A program made the position numbers and the translations under genes. 64,000 bases of DNA, from positions 62,001-126,000 of the forward strand of contig CAKONV010000004.1 in the NCBI GenBank assembly GCA_934098295.1. The letters run 5' to 3'. This document shows positions 9,272 through 18,102 of the stretch, in pieces (positions within the stretch are counted from its first letter, which is position 1; every line of letters starts with the position of its first letter). The notes under the pieces were generated by a model, which saw nothing but the letters and a program-made list of their open reading frames with translations, did not search any database and was not told the DNA's origin. Source of the stretch: an uncultured Bacilli bacterium (lineage in GTDB: Bacteria > Bacillota_I > Bacilli_A > ML615J-28 > CAG-313).

Positions 9272-9310
9272 AGCATTAGAAAGAGATAAAAAGTCATTCT
9301 TTCTAATGCT
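9272..9310 (-). terminator. Strong intrinsic terminator after the Ig/OB lipoprotein
   Basis: A perfect 13-base stem (AGCATTAGAAAGA with TCTTTCTAATGCT) is followed on the minus strand by a T-run. Confidence 0.87.
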
Positions 9311-9317
9311 ATTTAAT

Positions 9318-11735
9318 TTAGTTTTTCCAATAAGCAATACTATCAATCATACAACGTGTTGCTTTGGAAACCGTTGTAAAATTAATTGTTTTGTTAGTTG
9401 ATGTATCTACTTTAATCTCATCATATTCTCCATTATTAGAAAGAGAATTAATTGTTACTGGACTTCCACCATTAATTACAATTTTAGTAGTATTTTTCTT
9501 GTAACATGCAACTTTAATAATTACATAATCAACATCACTAGGTACGGTGAAACTAAAAGAACCAACCTTTTTACTACTACCAAATTTTAAACAGCTATTA
9601 CCTAAGTCATCATACGCACCAACGTATCCTTGAACCATATTAGTTATAGCAAGTTCATATCCTGCATTTTTTTCATTGTATGAGCTAGCAACGACTCCAT
9701 CATTATGTTTTTGACCATCTTTTTTGTTACCAAAATCGAAGAAAGCCAAAGCTGCTTTTACTGAATTAGACAATACGATTACTTTAAATTCTCTTGATAG
9801 AGTAACACCATCAACAGTTACGGTTGCCACTAAAGTTACATCTTCATCTACACTTCCACGTTTAACTAAAGCTTTATTACCATCAATTGTTATAGCACTG
9901 CCAGCTTTAACTGTCCATGTTGCCACGCTTGATAATTCAAAATCAGCACTTACCTTTTCAGGCACACTAATTTTGGATAATACATAAGAAGCATCCCCTT
10001 TTTGTACTTTATCATTAATTTGAACAATAGCACCATTTTCTACTTCAATAGTACCATTATAATTCTTTAAAGAACCGTAGAAAACTACAACATCATCAAT
10101 ATTTGGTTTTATTTCCATACTATCAAAACGAATACTACCATCAAAATTATATGATCCATAAATAGTTAATGTTTCTCCATCAGCATTTTCAATAATCATA
10201 TTACCATAAGTAGTATTAGTTATTTCTTTTACATAACCAATAACATAATATTTTTCTTTAGTATAACTATCACTTTTTTCAACAAGCTTATAAGCATCTT
10301 GATAACTTATAACAGAAAAGTCAGTTTTAAGAGGCATCCTACCAGCGGGAATTGTTATTTTAAATTCTTTACTTAAGGTTATACTGCCTACCTTAACAAC
10401 GGCTACTATAATTACTTGTTGAGCTACCGAAGTTTGGGTAACAATAGCTTTGTTTCCTTCAATTTTAATAGCATCACCAAGAACAACTGTCCAAGTAGCA
10501 GCTTCATCTAATTCAAAATCACTATTATAAGTATCTTTTAATTCTAATGAATTAATAATACAAGTAGCTTTTAAATCATCACTTAAATCATCTATAGCAA
10601 TTTCTTCTATTTTTCCCGTATAGAATACTTCGTTCTTTTCGATTTTTGAATTACGATCATAAGAAACGGCATATAAATAGACAATCTTTCCTAAAGATTC
10701 TTTAAGACTAGTTTCCATCTCGGTATTATAAGATTTATTGTAAATCCAAGTTAATTCGCCAGTTTTAATGTCTTTAATAGCATAAATATTACTAGTTCCT
10801 GTTAATTTTTCATTAACTAAATAGCCTTGAATTTTTAATAATTTACCACCAAAATAACCTATTTGATCATCTGAATATTCACCTGCAAAAGATGGTGCTT
10901 GTTCTTTTTCAAATTCATCTGGAGTAACAACACGATATTCTTGTTCTTGTAAATTAGCCTTTTCAATTAATGAGCAAGTCACATTAGAGCCAATTTGTAA
11001 AGTTCCATAATAACTATAAATATCACCAACAACACTAACAGCATCGCCAACACTTATATTGGTATTTTTATAATAAACGTAAATACCTTCCGTTCCATCA
11101 TTAATAAAGAAACCAGAAGTACCATTATTAACTTTTGCGGTTACAATACCACTAACGCGAACACGATAAGTAATTTTTCTTATTTCTTCAGTATTTGTTA
11201 AAGTCTTAGGAACTTTATGTTCACCATAAATATAATTCCAAGCTTCTTTCTTTACCTTACTGATAGTACCTGTTGCTTGATTTTCTTCACCTGCAACAAC
11301 CGTTACCGTATATGCTTTTGATAAAGTATCAGTTTTATATTCTTTTTCTAGATAAGTATAAGAACCTGTTACTTCAACTGTTAAGGTAACTTTTGCTACT
11401 AATTTTTCACCATCTAAATAAACTCTTTCATCCTTAGGACTTGGTAAATACACCATTCCGGTGTTTGTAATGATATCTTCATCACTACTATGCCAATTAA
11501 CTTCGACATTAGGATAATTTTTATTTACAAGTGGTAAATTAATATTACTATCTACATAATCTAATTTTCCTTCTGCAAAATTAATTTTCGAATAAACAAG
11601 TTTAGTTTTTTTATTAGCTTCTTTCAATAAAGTTTCTTGACTATCAGAACTTTGTGTACATGAAAATACAAAAAATGCCATAACAGCGATAGCAAAACAC
11701 AAAAATATTTTTTTGCTAAAACCAAAAATTCTCAT
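9318..11735 (-). CDS. Large lipoprotein with Ig-like and OB-like domains
   Basis: A secreted lipoprotein of about 805 residues. I start it at ATG 11733-11735 (MRIFGFSKK), which has AAGGAGG upstream and gives a clean signal peptide ending in VFSC; a longer in-frame start lacks support. The first part (FAEGKLDYVDS...) and two later copies are atrophied bacterial Ig-like modules. The copies share the pattern xADFELxxxATWTVxxGxAI...EFKV. An OB-like domain (VRVSGIVTAKVNNGTSGFFI) and a second one around FYGSLKNYNGTIEVENG lie between them. The C-terminal ~140 residues form a beta-rich domain. Such proteins often bind glycans or act as adhesins; no catalytic motif is visible. It is monocistronic, with TATAAT upstream and a strong terminator downstream. 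Confidence 0.75.
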   Translation of the reverse strand: MRIFGFSKKIFLCFAIAVMAFFVFSCTQSSDSQETLLKEANKKTKLVYSKINFAEGKLDYVDSNINLPLVNKNYPNVEVNWHSSDEDIITNTGMVYLPSPKDERVYLDGEKLVAKVTLTVEVTGSYTYLEKEYKTDTLSKAYTVTVVAGEENQATGTISKVKKEAWNYIYGEHKVPKTLTNTEEIRKITYRVRVSGIVTAKVNNGTSGFFINDGTEGIYVYYKNTNISVGDAVSVVGDIYSYYGTLQIGSNVTCSLIEKANLQEQEYRVVTPDEFEKEQAPSFAGEYSDDQIGYFGGKLLKIQGYLVNEKLTGTSNIYAIKDIKTGELTWIYNKSYNTEMETSLKESLGKIVYLYAVSYDRNSKIEKNEVFYTGKIEEIAIDDLSDDLKATCIINSLELKDTYNSDFELDEAATWTVVLGDAIKIEGNKAIVTQTSVAQQVIIVAVVKVGSITLSKEFKITIPAGRMPLKTDFSVISYQDAYKLVEKSDSYTKEKYYVIGYVKEITNTTYGNMIIENADGETLTIYGSYNFDGSIRFDSMEIKPNIDDVVVFYGSLKNYNGTIEVENGAIVQINDKVQKGDASYVLSKISVPEKVSADFELSSVATWTVKAGSAITIDGNKALVKRGSVDEDVTLVATVTVDGVTLSREFKVIVLSNSVKAALAFFDFGNKKDGQKHNDGVVASSYNEKNAGYELAITNMVQGYVGAYDDLGNSCLKFGSSKKVGSFSFTVPSDVDYVIIKVACYKKNTTKIVINGGSPVTINSLSNNGEYDEIKVDTSTNKTINFTTVSKATRCMIDSIAYWKN

Positions 11736-11821
11736 AATTAATTTCTTCCTCCTTATGTATATCATATGTATACACCATAATTATACCATAATATACCAGT
11801 CATGCCCATCATAATGATTAA

Positions 11822-11858
11822 AAAAAGCAAATTAACCGATAATTAACTTGCTTTTTTT
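11822..11858 (-). terminator. Intrinsic terminator ending the SipW/McrB-like operon
   Basis: AAGCAAGTTAA pairs with TTAATTTGCTT, followed by a T-run on the minus strand, just after the signal peptidase stop at 11863. Confidence 0.8.
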
Positions 11859-11862
11859 CCTT

Positions 11863-12516
11863 TTATTTAATTGAATTTTGATTATTTTCAAGTTCTTTTC
11901 TAATTTCCTCTCTCAACTTTTCTTCTTTCTCATTTATTTGTTCGAGTTCTTTAAGTGCCTTTTCATTTACTTGTTCATTTCTAACATGAATGATATTGAT
12001 AATTTCAGAAATTATTATTACTAAAAAAATAATGATGAATATTAAAAAGATAATACTACGATAATTACTAACAACATTTCCTAAATTTAAAATATTACCA
12101 TGCCATACCGCTTTAGCAACATAATTATCCCTTGTAACATATTCACTATCTTCAGCAGTGATAATAGGATTAATACCCTTTGTTTTAATTCCCTTTTCAT
12201 CAATTCTGATAATTCTATGAATTATGTAAATTTTATTTACATTAGAATAATAAACAATATCATCACCAATTTTTAGTTCATCATAATCAACTTTCTTGGA
12301 AATAACAAAATCACCGGCTTTAATTTCTGGTTCCATTGATTCTGTTGGCACAACTGAATATGTATAACCAAAAATCATCATCGGTTTATTGCTTTTTATA
12401 GCGACAACACCAATAACTAAAACCATAACGGTTATAAAGAAAAAGAAAAGAATTAAAATATTAAGTATTTTATTAATTGTATTTTTTAATTTTACTTTGT
12501 TTTTTTCTTTTGTCAT
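11863..12516 (-). CDS. SipW-type (ER-type) signal peptidase I
   Basis: This 217-residue membrane protease has an N-terminal transmembrane segment (about 18-40) and a C-terminal one (about 150-172). The catalytic Ser sits in VPTESMEPEI and the His in YIIHRIIRID. A Ser-His pair rather than Ser-Lys is the mark of the ER/SipW class, which in Bacillus subtilis processes TasA and TapA. A charged coiled-coil tail follows the second membrane segment. It is the last gene of the locus that holds the TasA-like proteins, the DUF2357-like gene and the McrB-like ATPase, and the second signal peptidase there (the other is at 16211). The likely substrates are the secreted proteins at 17244-19769. Confidence 0.9.
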   Translation of the reverse strand: MTKEKNKVKLKNTINKILNILILFFFFITVMVLVIGVVAIKSNKPMMIFGYTYSVVPTESMEPEIKAGDFVISKKVDYDELKIGDDIVYYSNVNKIYIIHRIIRIDEKGIKTKGINPIITAEDSEYVTRDNYVAKAVWHGNILNLGNVVSNYRSIIFLIFIIIFLVIIISEIINIIHVRNEQVNEKALKELEQINEKEEKLREEIRKELENNQNSIK

Positions 12517-12540
12517 CTTTTATCACCCCTCATAAATGAT

Positions 12541-12585
12541 AAAAAAAGGAGAATTATTAATAAATATAAAAATTAACACTCTCCT
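12541..12585 (-). terminator. Terminator or attenuator between DUF2357-like gene and signal peptidase
   Basis: An AGGAGA/TCTCCT stem closes an AT-rich loop and is followed on the minus strand by seven T residues. It may reduce read-through into the distal signal peptidase. Confidence 0.55.
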
Positions 12586-12606
12586 AATTTATTATTTTCT
12601 AAAACT

Positions 12607-14556
12607 TTATTTTGTATTCTTATTTAATTCGTTTATTTCTTTTGTAGTTTCTTCATCGATTTGTTTTTCTTTCAAATTGATATTTTCTTTTTTAGATTTT
12701 AAAAGATCTTGAAATTTCTTTTTTTCTTTGGCAAGTTTTTCTTTAGTTTTATCTTGTTCTTTTTTCTTAAAAGCATCTAGTTTTTCTTTAATAGCTTTTT
12801 TATGAGAAGCAAGTCTTTCTTTTTTTCTTTCTCTTGCACTTGTTAAACGATTTTTTTCTTCTTCTAATAAAGCTGCCATTTTATTTTTGTGTTCTAATTC
12901 CATTTGTTTTAATTCAGCTGCAACTTTCTTTCTTTCGGTAGCGGCAATCGTTTTAGAACCTTCTTTGATTTGTTTATTCATCTCATCAAGTTCATTTTGT
13001 AAAGCCGTTTTATTGTTTTCAATATCTAAAAGTTTGCCATCAAGAAAATCAATTTGTTTTTGATTACGTTCTTTAATCTTCTTGTAATTTTTATCATCCT
13101 TTTCAATGTTTTTCTTAAACATTTCATATTCAGCAGCTTTTTTTCTCTTAGCGTTTTCAGCAATTAGCATTCGGTTAGCTTTATCCATTTTTTTAACTAA
13201 AGAACGTTCAAGTTTTACAGCTTTTTTATAATTCGCCTCTTTGGCTTCTCTTATAGCTTTAGCGAACTTAGCTTTTTGGAAAGCATCAATATAATCTTCA
13301 TTAGGATCATTTTCAGTAACCATCTTTTGATAATAATCTTCATCTTCTTCTAGATAGAATAAGGTATCAAATAATGCATCACTTATATTTAAAGTATCCT
13401 TAATAGCTTTTCTTAGAGCTGCTGGTTCACTAACTTTTTCTTCAATTAAGCTCTTAACTCTTTTATTAAATACTTTTTTATTTTCTTGTAAATAAAATTC
13501 ATTAATAGTATTATCTTCAATAATAATAGCATCAGGATTTTTAACAAAATCAACAGGATTATTCTTGGCAATTTTTGTAGATTTTTTGACAATTGGTTCA
13601 ACGGTTTCTAGATTAACAAAATCAGCACTTCTATTCTTCATGTTATTTAAAACCATACTATAAGTAAAAATGCTCAAACGATGTAGATCATCACCAAAAG
13701 CTTTGCTTAAACGAATTGGACGTTCTTTAATGTTTACATCATAACCCAGTGATGAATAACGATCAATAAATAACCATAGCATATAGGCATTATTAAAATC
13801 AACATTCTTCAAAATCATGTTTGTTTTCATGATAGGAGGATTAATTTTCTTAGCTTTAGCTAAAGCCTTCATAAATGGTGAACTCTTAAAAGAAGAAACA
13901 AGTGACATTAAGTATTCTGTACGTTTAAGAAGTTCATGATTTTTTTGATTAACAACTTTATTATCTAAATCTTTTTTGATGACAATATCAACTTTAACCG
14001 TAACTTCACTATCATTAATATGGAAACAATTTTCATAATTCATGTGATCTTTTTGGAAAGATTCAACATTATCACGAATGATTTCATAACGATTTTTAAT
14101 AAACACATATAAGCGATCAATTAAAGTCATAATCATTCGGTTTTCATAAGTTGCAAGTTCTTCTTCCGCAAAACTAGTTAAAATCTTTTTAGGAGTTACC
14201 ATTCCGTTAGGACGAACTTCTTTTATGTATTCAGTATGCGATGTCAAATGTCTAACCGAAGCACTATTAATCTTTTTAGCCTTTTCGATAGCAACGACTT
14301 GTTCATCATATCTAATTGAAGATTTAGGATTCTTTATAATATTATCAATACTTGGCATAAACGCTTCTAATGTTTTAATCCATTCTTCATCAAATACTTT
14401 TACTTCAGTGATATTTTTTTGGTAAAATTTACTATCGCCACTAGAAAGCGAAGCATAAAAGTACTTAGCGAAATCACTAGCTTTATCAGAAGTTTTAAAT
14501 TTATCTACTAGTGATTCATAATATAAATCTAATTCATCTTTTGAACGAGGTGACAT
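12607..14556 (-). CDS. DUF2357-like protein with long coiled coil, partner of McrB-like ATPase
   Basis: About 649 residues, cytosolic, with no signal or membrane segment. I start it at ATG 14554-14556 (MSPRSKDELDLYY) because GGAGG lies eight bases upstream; a GTG four codons earlier overlaps that site. Residues 1-390 form a folded region; the segment EELATYENRMIMTLIDRLY resembles the core of DUF2357, a domain usually encoded next to McrB-type ATPases. No nuclease motif can be seen. From about 430 to the end it is a highly charged Lys/Glu coiled coil. It lies 22 bases after the AAA+ gene at 14578 and is surely cotranscribed. The DUF2357 assignment is tentative; the coiled coil and pairing are directly visible. 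Confidence 0.6.
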   Translation of the reverse strand: MSPRSKDELDLYYESLVDKFKTSDKASDFAKYFYASLSSGDSKFYQKNITEVKVFDEEWIKTLEAFMPSIDNIIKNPKSSIRYDEQVVAIEKAKKINSASVRHLTSHTEYIKEVRPNGMVTPKKILTSFAEEELATYENRMIMTLIDRLYVFIKNRYEIIRDNVESFQKDHMNYENCFHINDSEVTVKVDIVIKKDLDNKVVNQKNHELLKRTEYLMSLVSSFKSSPFMKALAKAKKINPPIMKTNMILKNVDFNNAYMLWLFIDRYSSLGYDVNIKERPIRLSKAFGDDLHRLSIFTYSMVLNNMKNRSADFVNLETVEPIVKKSTKIAKNNPVDFVKNPDAIIIEDNTINEFYLQENKKVFNKRVKSLIEEKVSEPAALRKAIKDTLNISDALFDTLFYLEEDEDYYQKMVTENDPNEDYIDAFQKAKFAKAIREAKEANYKKAVKLERSLVKKMDKANRMLIAENAKRKKAAEYEMFKKNIEKDDKNYKKIKERNQKQIDFLDGKLLDIENNKTALQNELDEMNKQIKEGSKTIAATERKKVAAELKQMELEHKNKMAALLEEEKNRLTSARERKKERLASHKKAIKEKLDAFKKKEQDKTKEKLAKEKKKFQDLLKSKKENINLKEKQIDEETTKEINELNKNTK

Positions 14557-14577
14557 TATTATCACCCTCCTTTGTTA

Positions 14578-16140
14578 TTAATAATTTTTAATTAGTTCGT
14601 TTAAATAAGCAATTGATTCTGCAAATGATCCTTTACCAAACAATTTATTTAATAAGGTAATTAATTGATTCATTTCATCTTTTAAGAAAGCTAAATTTAA
14701 TCCCTCAAATTTTCTTAAAATCTTACGTAAGAAAATATAATCTAAGCCTCTTATTTCACTACCACCACAAGCAACATAAGCAGGTACAAAATCCTTAATT
14801 TGTTTCATAATACGGTTACCAAAAGTAATTTTAAATTTACTAGCAATAAATTCATCAACTTTTAATAATTTGCCAATATTGGCAAGACTAATCGAATGTA
14901 GCTCTTTTTCTTTAGTCATAAGTGAATTAAAATATTCATAAGTCATATTAATATTTTCTGTAAATGGTGCATCAATAAATTCCGCACGATGATTCATTTC
15001 AATAGAAACAGCACGGTCATAAACTTTATCCGTAATTGTAAAAGTTGAATCATCACGGTTAGCCGTTCCAACAAACCAAACATTTTGAGGAACTAAAATC
15101 TTACCATTAATAATATGTTTTGGATCATCAGGTAAAGATTCAGGAACAATATCAATTTTCCATTCATCTTTATTTGGCATTTCCATAATTGATAAGAATT
15201 CAGCAAAATAATATTCAATTCTAGCTAAGTTCATTTCATCTAATACAATAAAATTCAAATCATCACGATAAGTAGTTTCATATAATGACTTCAAAAAGTC
15301 AGTTTCATTAAACTTTTTAGTAAATTCATTTAAATAACCAAGCATTTCGGCACGATCTCGCCAAGATGGTTGTACAGAAATAATTGATGTATCATTTTTG
15401 AAGAATTTACCCATCGCATAAGGAAGTGATGTTTTACCAGTACCAGAAATACCTTCAAGAATTAAAATCTTCGATGTAGCAAGGCCAGCAAAGAATGTTC
15501 TAATTACATGTTGATCATAATACAAATGAAGTTGACTAGCTGAATAATTAATGAAACGATCAACTAGTTGAGGAAGACTTACCATATCATCAGCATTCAT
15601 AGAAACTAGTGACAATTCATTTTCATATTTCAAATCAACAGCTGAAAGTTTTGGGAAACGAGTTGAGGCAACAAGAGCTTTAGGAGCTTCGTTTTTCTTA
15701 ACTTCTTTGTTTTCACCGCCAATATAACCACCATTTGTCATATTACTACCAGTTAATCCTAAACCATTAACCTTTAAGGCTAGAATCTTATTCTTTTCAT
15801 CAACAAGTTCAGCAATATTGGCATTTAAATCAGCAATTTGTTCTAACAAAACATCTTTTTCAATTTCACGTTTAGTAAATCTAATGTATCTACGACATAA
15901 TTGAAAGAAACGTACCGTCAAAAAGCCAAAAAAACCAACATTAATGATAATTACTAAAAATTCAAATACCCAATCTAAAAAATTAAAATCGCCCCAGGCA
16001 TTACCTAATTGTTTAAAATATTGGATATTGTTACGAACTAAAAGATCCGCAAAAAAGTCAAAAATACTTTTTAATAGTTTCCATAAATTTTGAAAAAAAT
16101 CACGTAAATATTCAATATAATATCTTGCAAAATTTACCAT
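14578..16140 (-). CDS. Membrane-anchored McrB-like AAA+ ATPase
   Basis: This 520-residue protein has an amphipathic N-terminus, one transmembrane helix (about 58-78) and a short coiled coil (85-120). The AAA+ module begins near residue 190. Walker A is GISGTGKT (230-237), Walker B NFIVLDEMNLARIEYYF (about 296-312), and the sensor region GTANRDDSTFTITDKVYDRA. DEMNLAR and the GTANR/YDRA sequence are hallmarks of the McrB branch of AAA+ proteins. The membrane anchor and absence of a DNA-binding N-domain argue against a classical restriction role. It sits between a signal peptidase (16211) and its DUF2357-like partner in a locus of SipW-type secreted proteins. A role in energising assembly or regulating secretion is inference only. 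Confidence 0.82.
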   Translation of the reverse strand: MVNFARYYIEYLRDFFQNLWKLLKSIFDFFADLLVRNNIQYFKQLGNAWGDFNFLDWVFEFLVIIINVGFFGFLTVRFFQLCRRYIRFTKREIEKDVLLEQIADLNANIAELVDEKNKILALKVNGLGLTGSNMTNGGYIGGENKEVKKNEAPKALVASTRFPKLSAVDLKYENELSLVSMNADDMVSLPQLVDRFINYSASQLHLYYDQHVIRTFFAGLATSKILILEGISGTGKTSLPYAMGKFFKNDTSIISVQPSWRDRAEMLGYLNEFTKKFNETDFLKSLYETTYRDDLNFIVLDEMNLARIEYYFAEFLSIMEMPNKDEWKIDIVPESLPDDPKHIINGKILVPQNVWFVGTANRDDSTFTITDKVYDRAVSIEMNHRAEFIDAPFTENINMTYEYFNSLMTKEKELHSISLANIGKLLKVDEFIASKFKITFGNRIMKQIKDFVPAYVACGGSEIRGLDYIFLRKILRKFEGLNLAFLKDEMNQLITLLNKLFGKGSFAESIAYLNELIKNY

Positions 16141-16165
16141 ATGATAACCTCTTTCTTAAAAAGAT

Positions 16166-16192
16166 GGGTATGTCTTAAAACTAAGCATACCC
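16166..16192 (-). terminator. Weak hairpin between signal peptidase and McrB-like gene
   Basis: A perfect 7-base stem (GGGTATG/CATACCC) is followed on the minus strand by a short T-run; it could act as an attenuator inside the operon. Confidence 0.5.
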
Positions 16193-16210
16193 TAATTTTT
16201 CATAAATCAA

Positions 16211-17011
16211 TTATTTATTTGATTCGTTAGAATCATTCTTAGCTTGCTCAGCTAAAATTTCAGCACGTAAACGAGCTTTCATTTCTTCTTCTGTTTCTGC
16301 TTGTTTCTTCTTTAATTCTTCTAATTCTTTAAATTTGCCATCATCAGATTTTAATTTACGATAATTATTAATATTTAATATTAACATTAGTAATTGCACA
16401 ATAAAGAATATAGCAACAGGAATAACAATAAAAATTAAGAAACCATTAGAAGTTTGTAAAAACTTCATAGCCTTACCAACTGAATTTAACTTACCAGTAT
16501 AAATAGCACGAACATCATCAGCAACTACCGTTTCATATTGGATGCCATCATTATCGCCACCAATAACATAAGGTCTTTGTCTTAATGCGTTCTTATCACC
16601 TTGCGTAATAAAAGTAAGATTACCACTTTCATCTTTTATTTCAACAATTCTATGAGTATTAAGAAAATAACTATTAGAAGCTGAATCATAATATTTAAAA
16701 GTAATAATATCACCAACTTTTAACTTACTAAGCATTTTATTACGATTCTTATCCGTAACCTTCTTTACAAATAGTAAAGCATTAACATCAAAAGAATCAG
16801 GCTTATCACCATCCATGGAATCAGTTACTACTGTAACATATCCATTACCAAAAATACTTGCAACTTCTAGTTTTTTTCTATCTCTTGTTAAATTAGAAAT
16901 TGAAAAAACTAATAATAATGCTATTAAAACGTAAAAGAAAACATTAACAACAGTCTTCGTAACCTTCAACCATTTCTTCTCTTCTTTTACTACTTCTTTG
17001 TTTTCTTCCAT
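16211..17011 (-). CDS. Signal peptidase I, SipW-like
   Basis: About 266 residues. I place the start at ATG 17009-17011 (MEENKEVVKEEKK) because AGAGGA lies four bases upstream; the in-frame extension upstream has no such site. There are transmembrane segments near residues 20-42 and 190-215, the catalytic Ser in VTDSMDGDKP and the His in LNTHRIVEI, again a Ser-His ER-type pair. A charged coiled-coil tail follows, as in the paralogue at 11863. It lies downstream of the TasA-like gene at 17244, separated by a terminator, and upstream of the AAA+ gene. Two paralogous peptidases in one locus suggest different substrates or steps; that is inference. Confidence 0.88.
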   Translation of the reverse strand: MEENKEVVKEEKKWLKVTKTVVNVFFYVLIALLLVFSISNLTRDRKKLEVASIFGNGYVTVVTDSMDGDKPDSFDVNALLFVKKVTDKNRNKMLSKLKVGDIITFKYYDSASNSYFLNTHRIVEIKDESGNLTFITQGDKNALRQRPYVIGGDNDGIQYETVVADDVRAIYTGKLNSVGKAMKFLQTSNGFLIFIVIPVAIFFIVQLLMLILNINNYRKLKSDDGKFKELEELKKKQAETEEEMKARLRAEILAEQAKNDSNESNK

Positions 17012-17243
17012 AAAATCCTCTTTCTTTTTACCTAGAGTAAACACAATATAGTCTTATTATAACATACTCTACACAAAATTGCAAATAGAAGGTTTAAATA
17101 ACCTACTTTATTTTTATTAAACAATCTTTTCCCTTAATAAGAATAAAAAATACTTCAACAATCTTTTATCCTTATTAAGAGAAAGAAGAAACAATAGATA
17201 ACTCTATTGTTACTTCTTAATATTTTTGTATTACAGTTTCAGA
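17012..17243 (-). other. Intergenic region with inverted repeats
   Basis: It holds the terminator hairpin at 17183-17218 and a second imperfect inverted repeat (CTTAATAAG-type arms, about 17133-17181). An AGGTTTAAATAACCT near-palindrome lies near 17089. No gene or clear promoter is visible. Confidence 0.4.
17183..17218 (-). terminator. Terminator after TasA-like gene
   Basis: AGAAGTAACAATAG pairs with CTATTGTTTCTTC, with T-rich sequence following on the minus strand. A terminator directly after an abundant secreted protein gene would keep distal enzyme genes at lower levels. Confidence 0.75.
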
Positions 17244-18011
17244 TTAAGCTTTTGGATTAGTTACACTGAAATTAATAGTAATTTTAGCACCATCTAAATT
17301 TGCTAAATTATTAGTGTAAACATTCGAACTATTTCCATCATAGAATACATAAACTGTTAAATGAACTAAAGCAGCATCAGTAATTTCATTAGCTAATACA
17401 GTAGTAGATGAAAGATTTGCAGCAGATAATTCAACTACAGCATTATCAGATACAACAAGTGCTCTAACTGGTTCTAATGTTTTAGAAGCAGATGATGAAT
17501 CATTGTTTGAAGAAAATGCTGAACTAGAAACAACTAAATTAGTAGCAGAATTTGATCCCTTTGCCATACAAACATATAAATCATATTTAATAACATAGTT
17601 ATCAAATGTTGTAAGAGGTGTTGCAGCCTTAGTACTTGTTGATGAATCAGCTTTATCAGCAACTTTATAATACCAGTTTGCAGGTGTGCTTGCAGTATTT
17701 TGATTAATAACTTTAGTAGATCCAGATGGAGTAGTGTCATTATCCTTGAAATATGCTGCTGGGAAAACTTTTACATCATCACCAGTTTTTGTAAAAGTTA
17801 CTGTAGTACCATTTGCGGTTTGAATAGCATTTAAATCGTTTTGTTCACCAATAAGTAAATCCACGTTATTAGACTTTACGCCTACTTCCATACCATCTAC
17901 TTTAACTGTATCATTCATTGAGAACCATGCGAATGTTGTAGTACCTAAAGCTACTACTGCGAATAATGCAGTGAATACAGATAAAAATAACTTTTTTGTT
18001 AATTTTTTCAT
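17244..18011 (-). CDS. TasA-like SipW-type secreted protein
   Basis: About 255 residues. I start at ATG 18009-18011 (MKKLTKKLFLSVFTALF), with AAAGGA upstream; an apparent longer start overlaps the upstream gene. The signal peptide ends ...LGTTTFAWFSMND, the characteristic SipW-type cleavage context (small residues then AWFS). The mature part is Ser/Thr/Asn-rich and beta-like, with DKADSSTSTKA-type linkers and a C-terminal VHLTVYVFYDGNSSNVY segment. It resembles TasA/camelysin-like matrix proteins. It is third in the riboswitch-controlled operon, 91 bases after the gene at 18103, and is followed by a strong terminator, suggesting the major subunit. Fibre formation is inference. Confidence 0.82.
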   Translation of the reverse strand: MKKLTKKLFLSVFTALFAVVALGTTTFAWFSMNDTVKVDGMEVGVKSNNVDLLIGEQNDLNAIQTANGTTVTFTKTGDDVKVFPAAYFKDNDTTPSGSTKVINQNTASTPANWYYKVADKADSSTSTKAATPLTTFDNYVIKYDLYVCMAKGSNSATNLVVSSSAFSSNNDSSSASKTLEPVRALVVSDNAVVELSAANLSSTTVLANEITDAALVHLTVYVFYDGNSSNVYTNNLANLDGAKITINFSVTNPKA

Positions 18012-18102
18012 AATAATTTTCCTTTCTTTTTTTAAAAATATTTTTATAAAAATTTTTTTAATTATGTTTTCACGTTTTACGTGTAAAAACCTTTTTTGTT
18101 GT

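Noticed and set aside
9724..9987. Plus-strand frame inside the Ig/OB lipoprotein
   Set aside because: Antisense shadow of a well-supported gene without a ribosome-binding site.
14578..16140. Type IV restriction system (McrBC)
   Set aside because: No DNA-binding domain, a membrane helix is present, the partner shows no nuclease motif, and the context is secreted proteins and signal peptidases.
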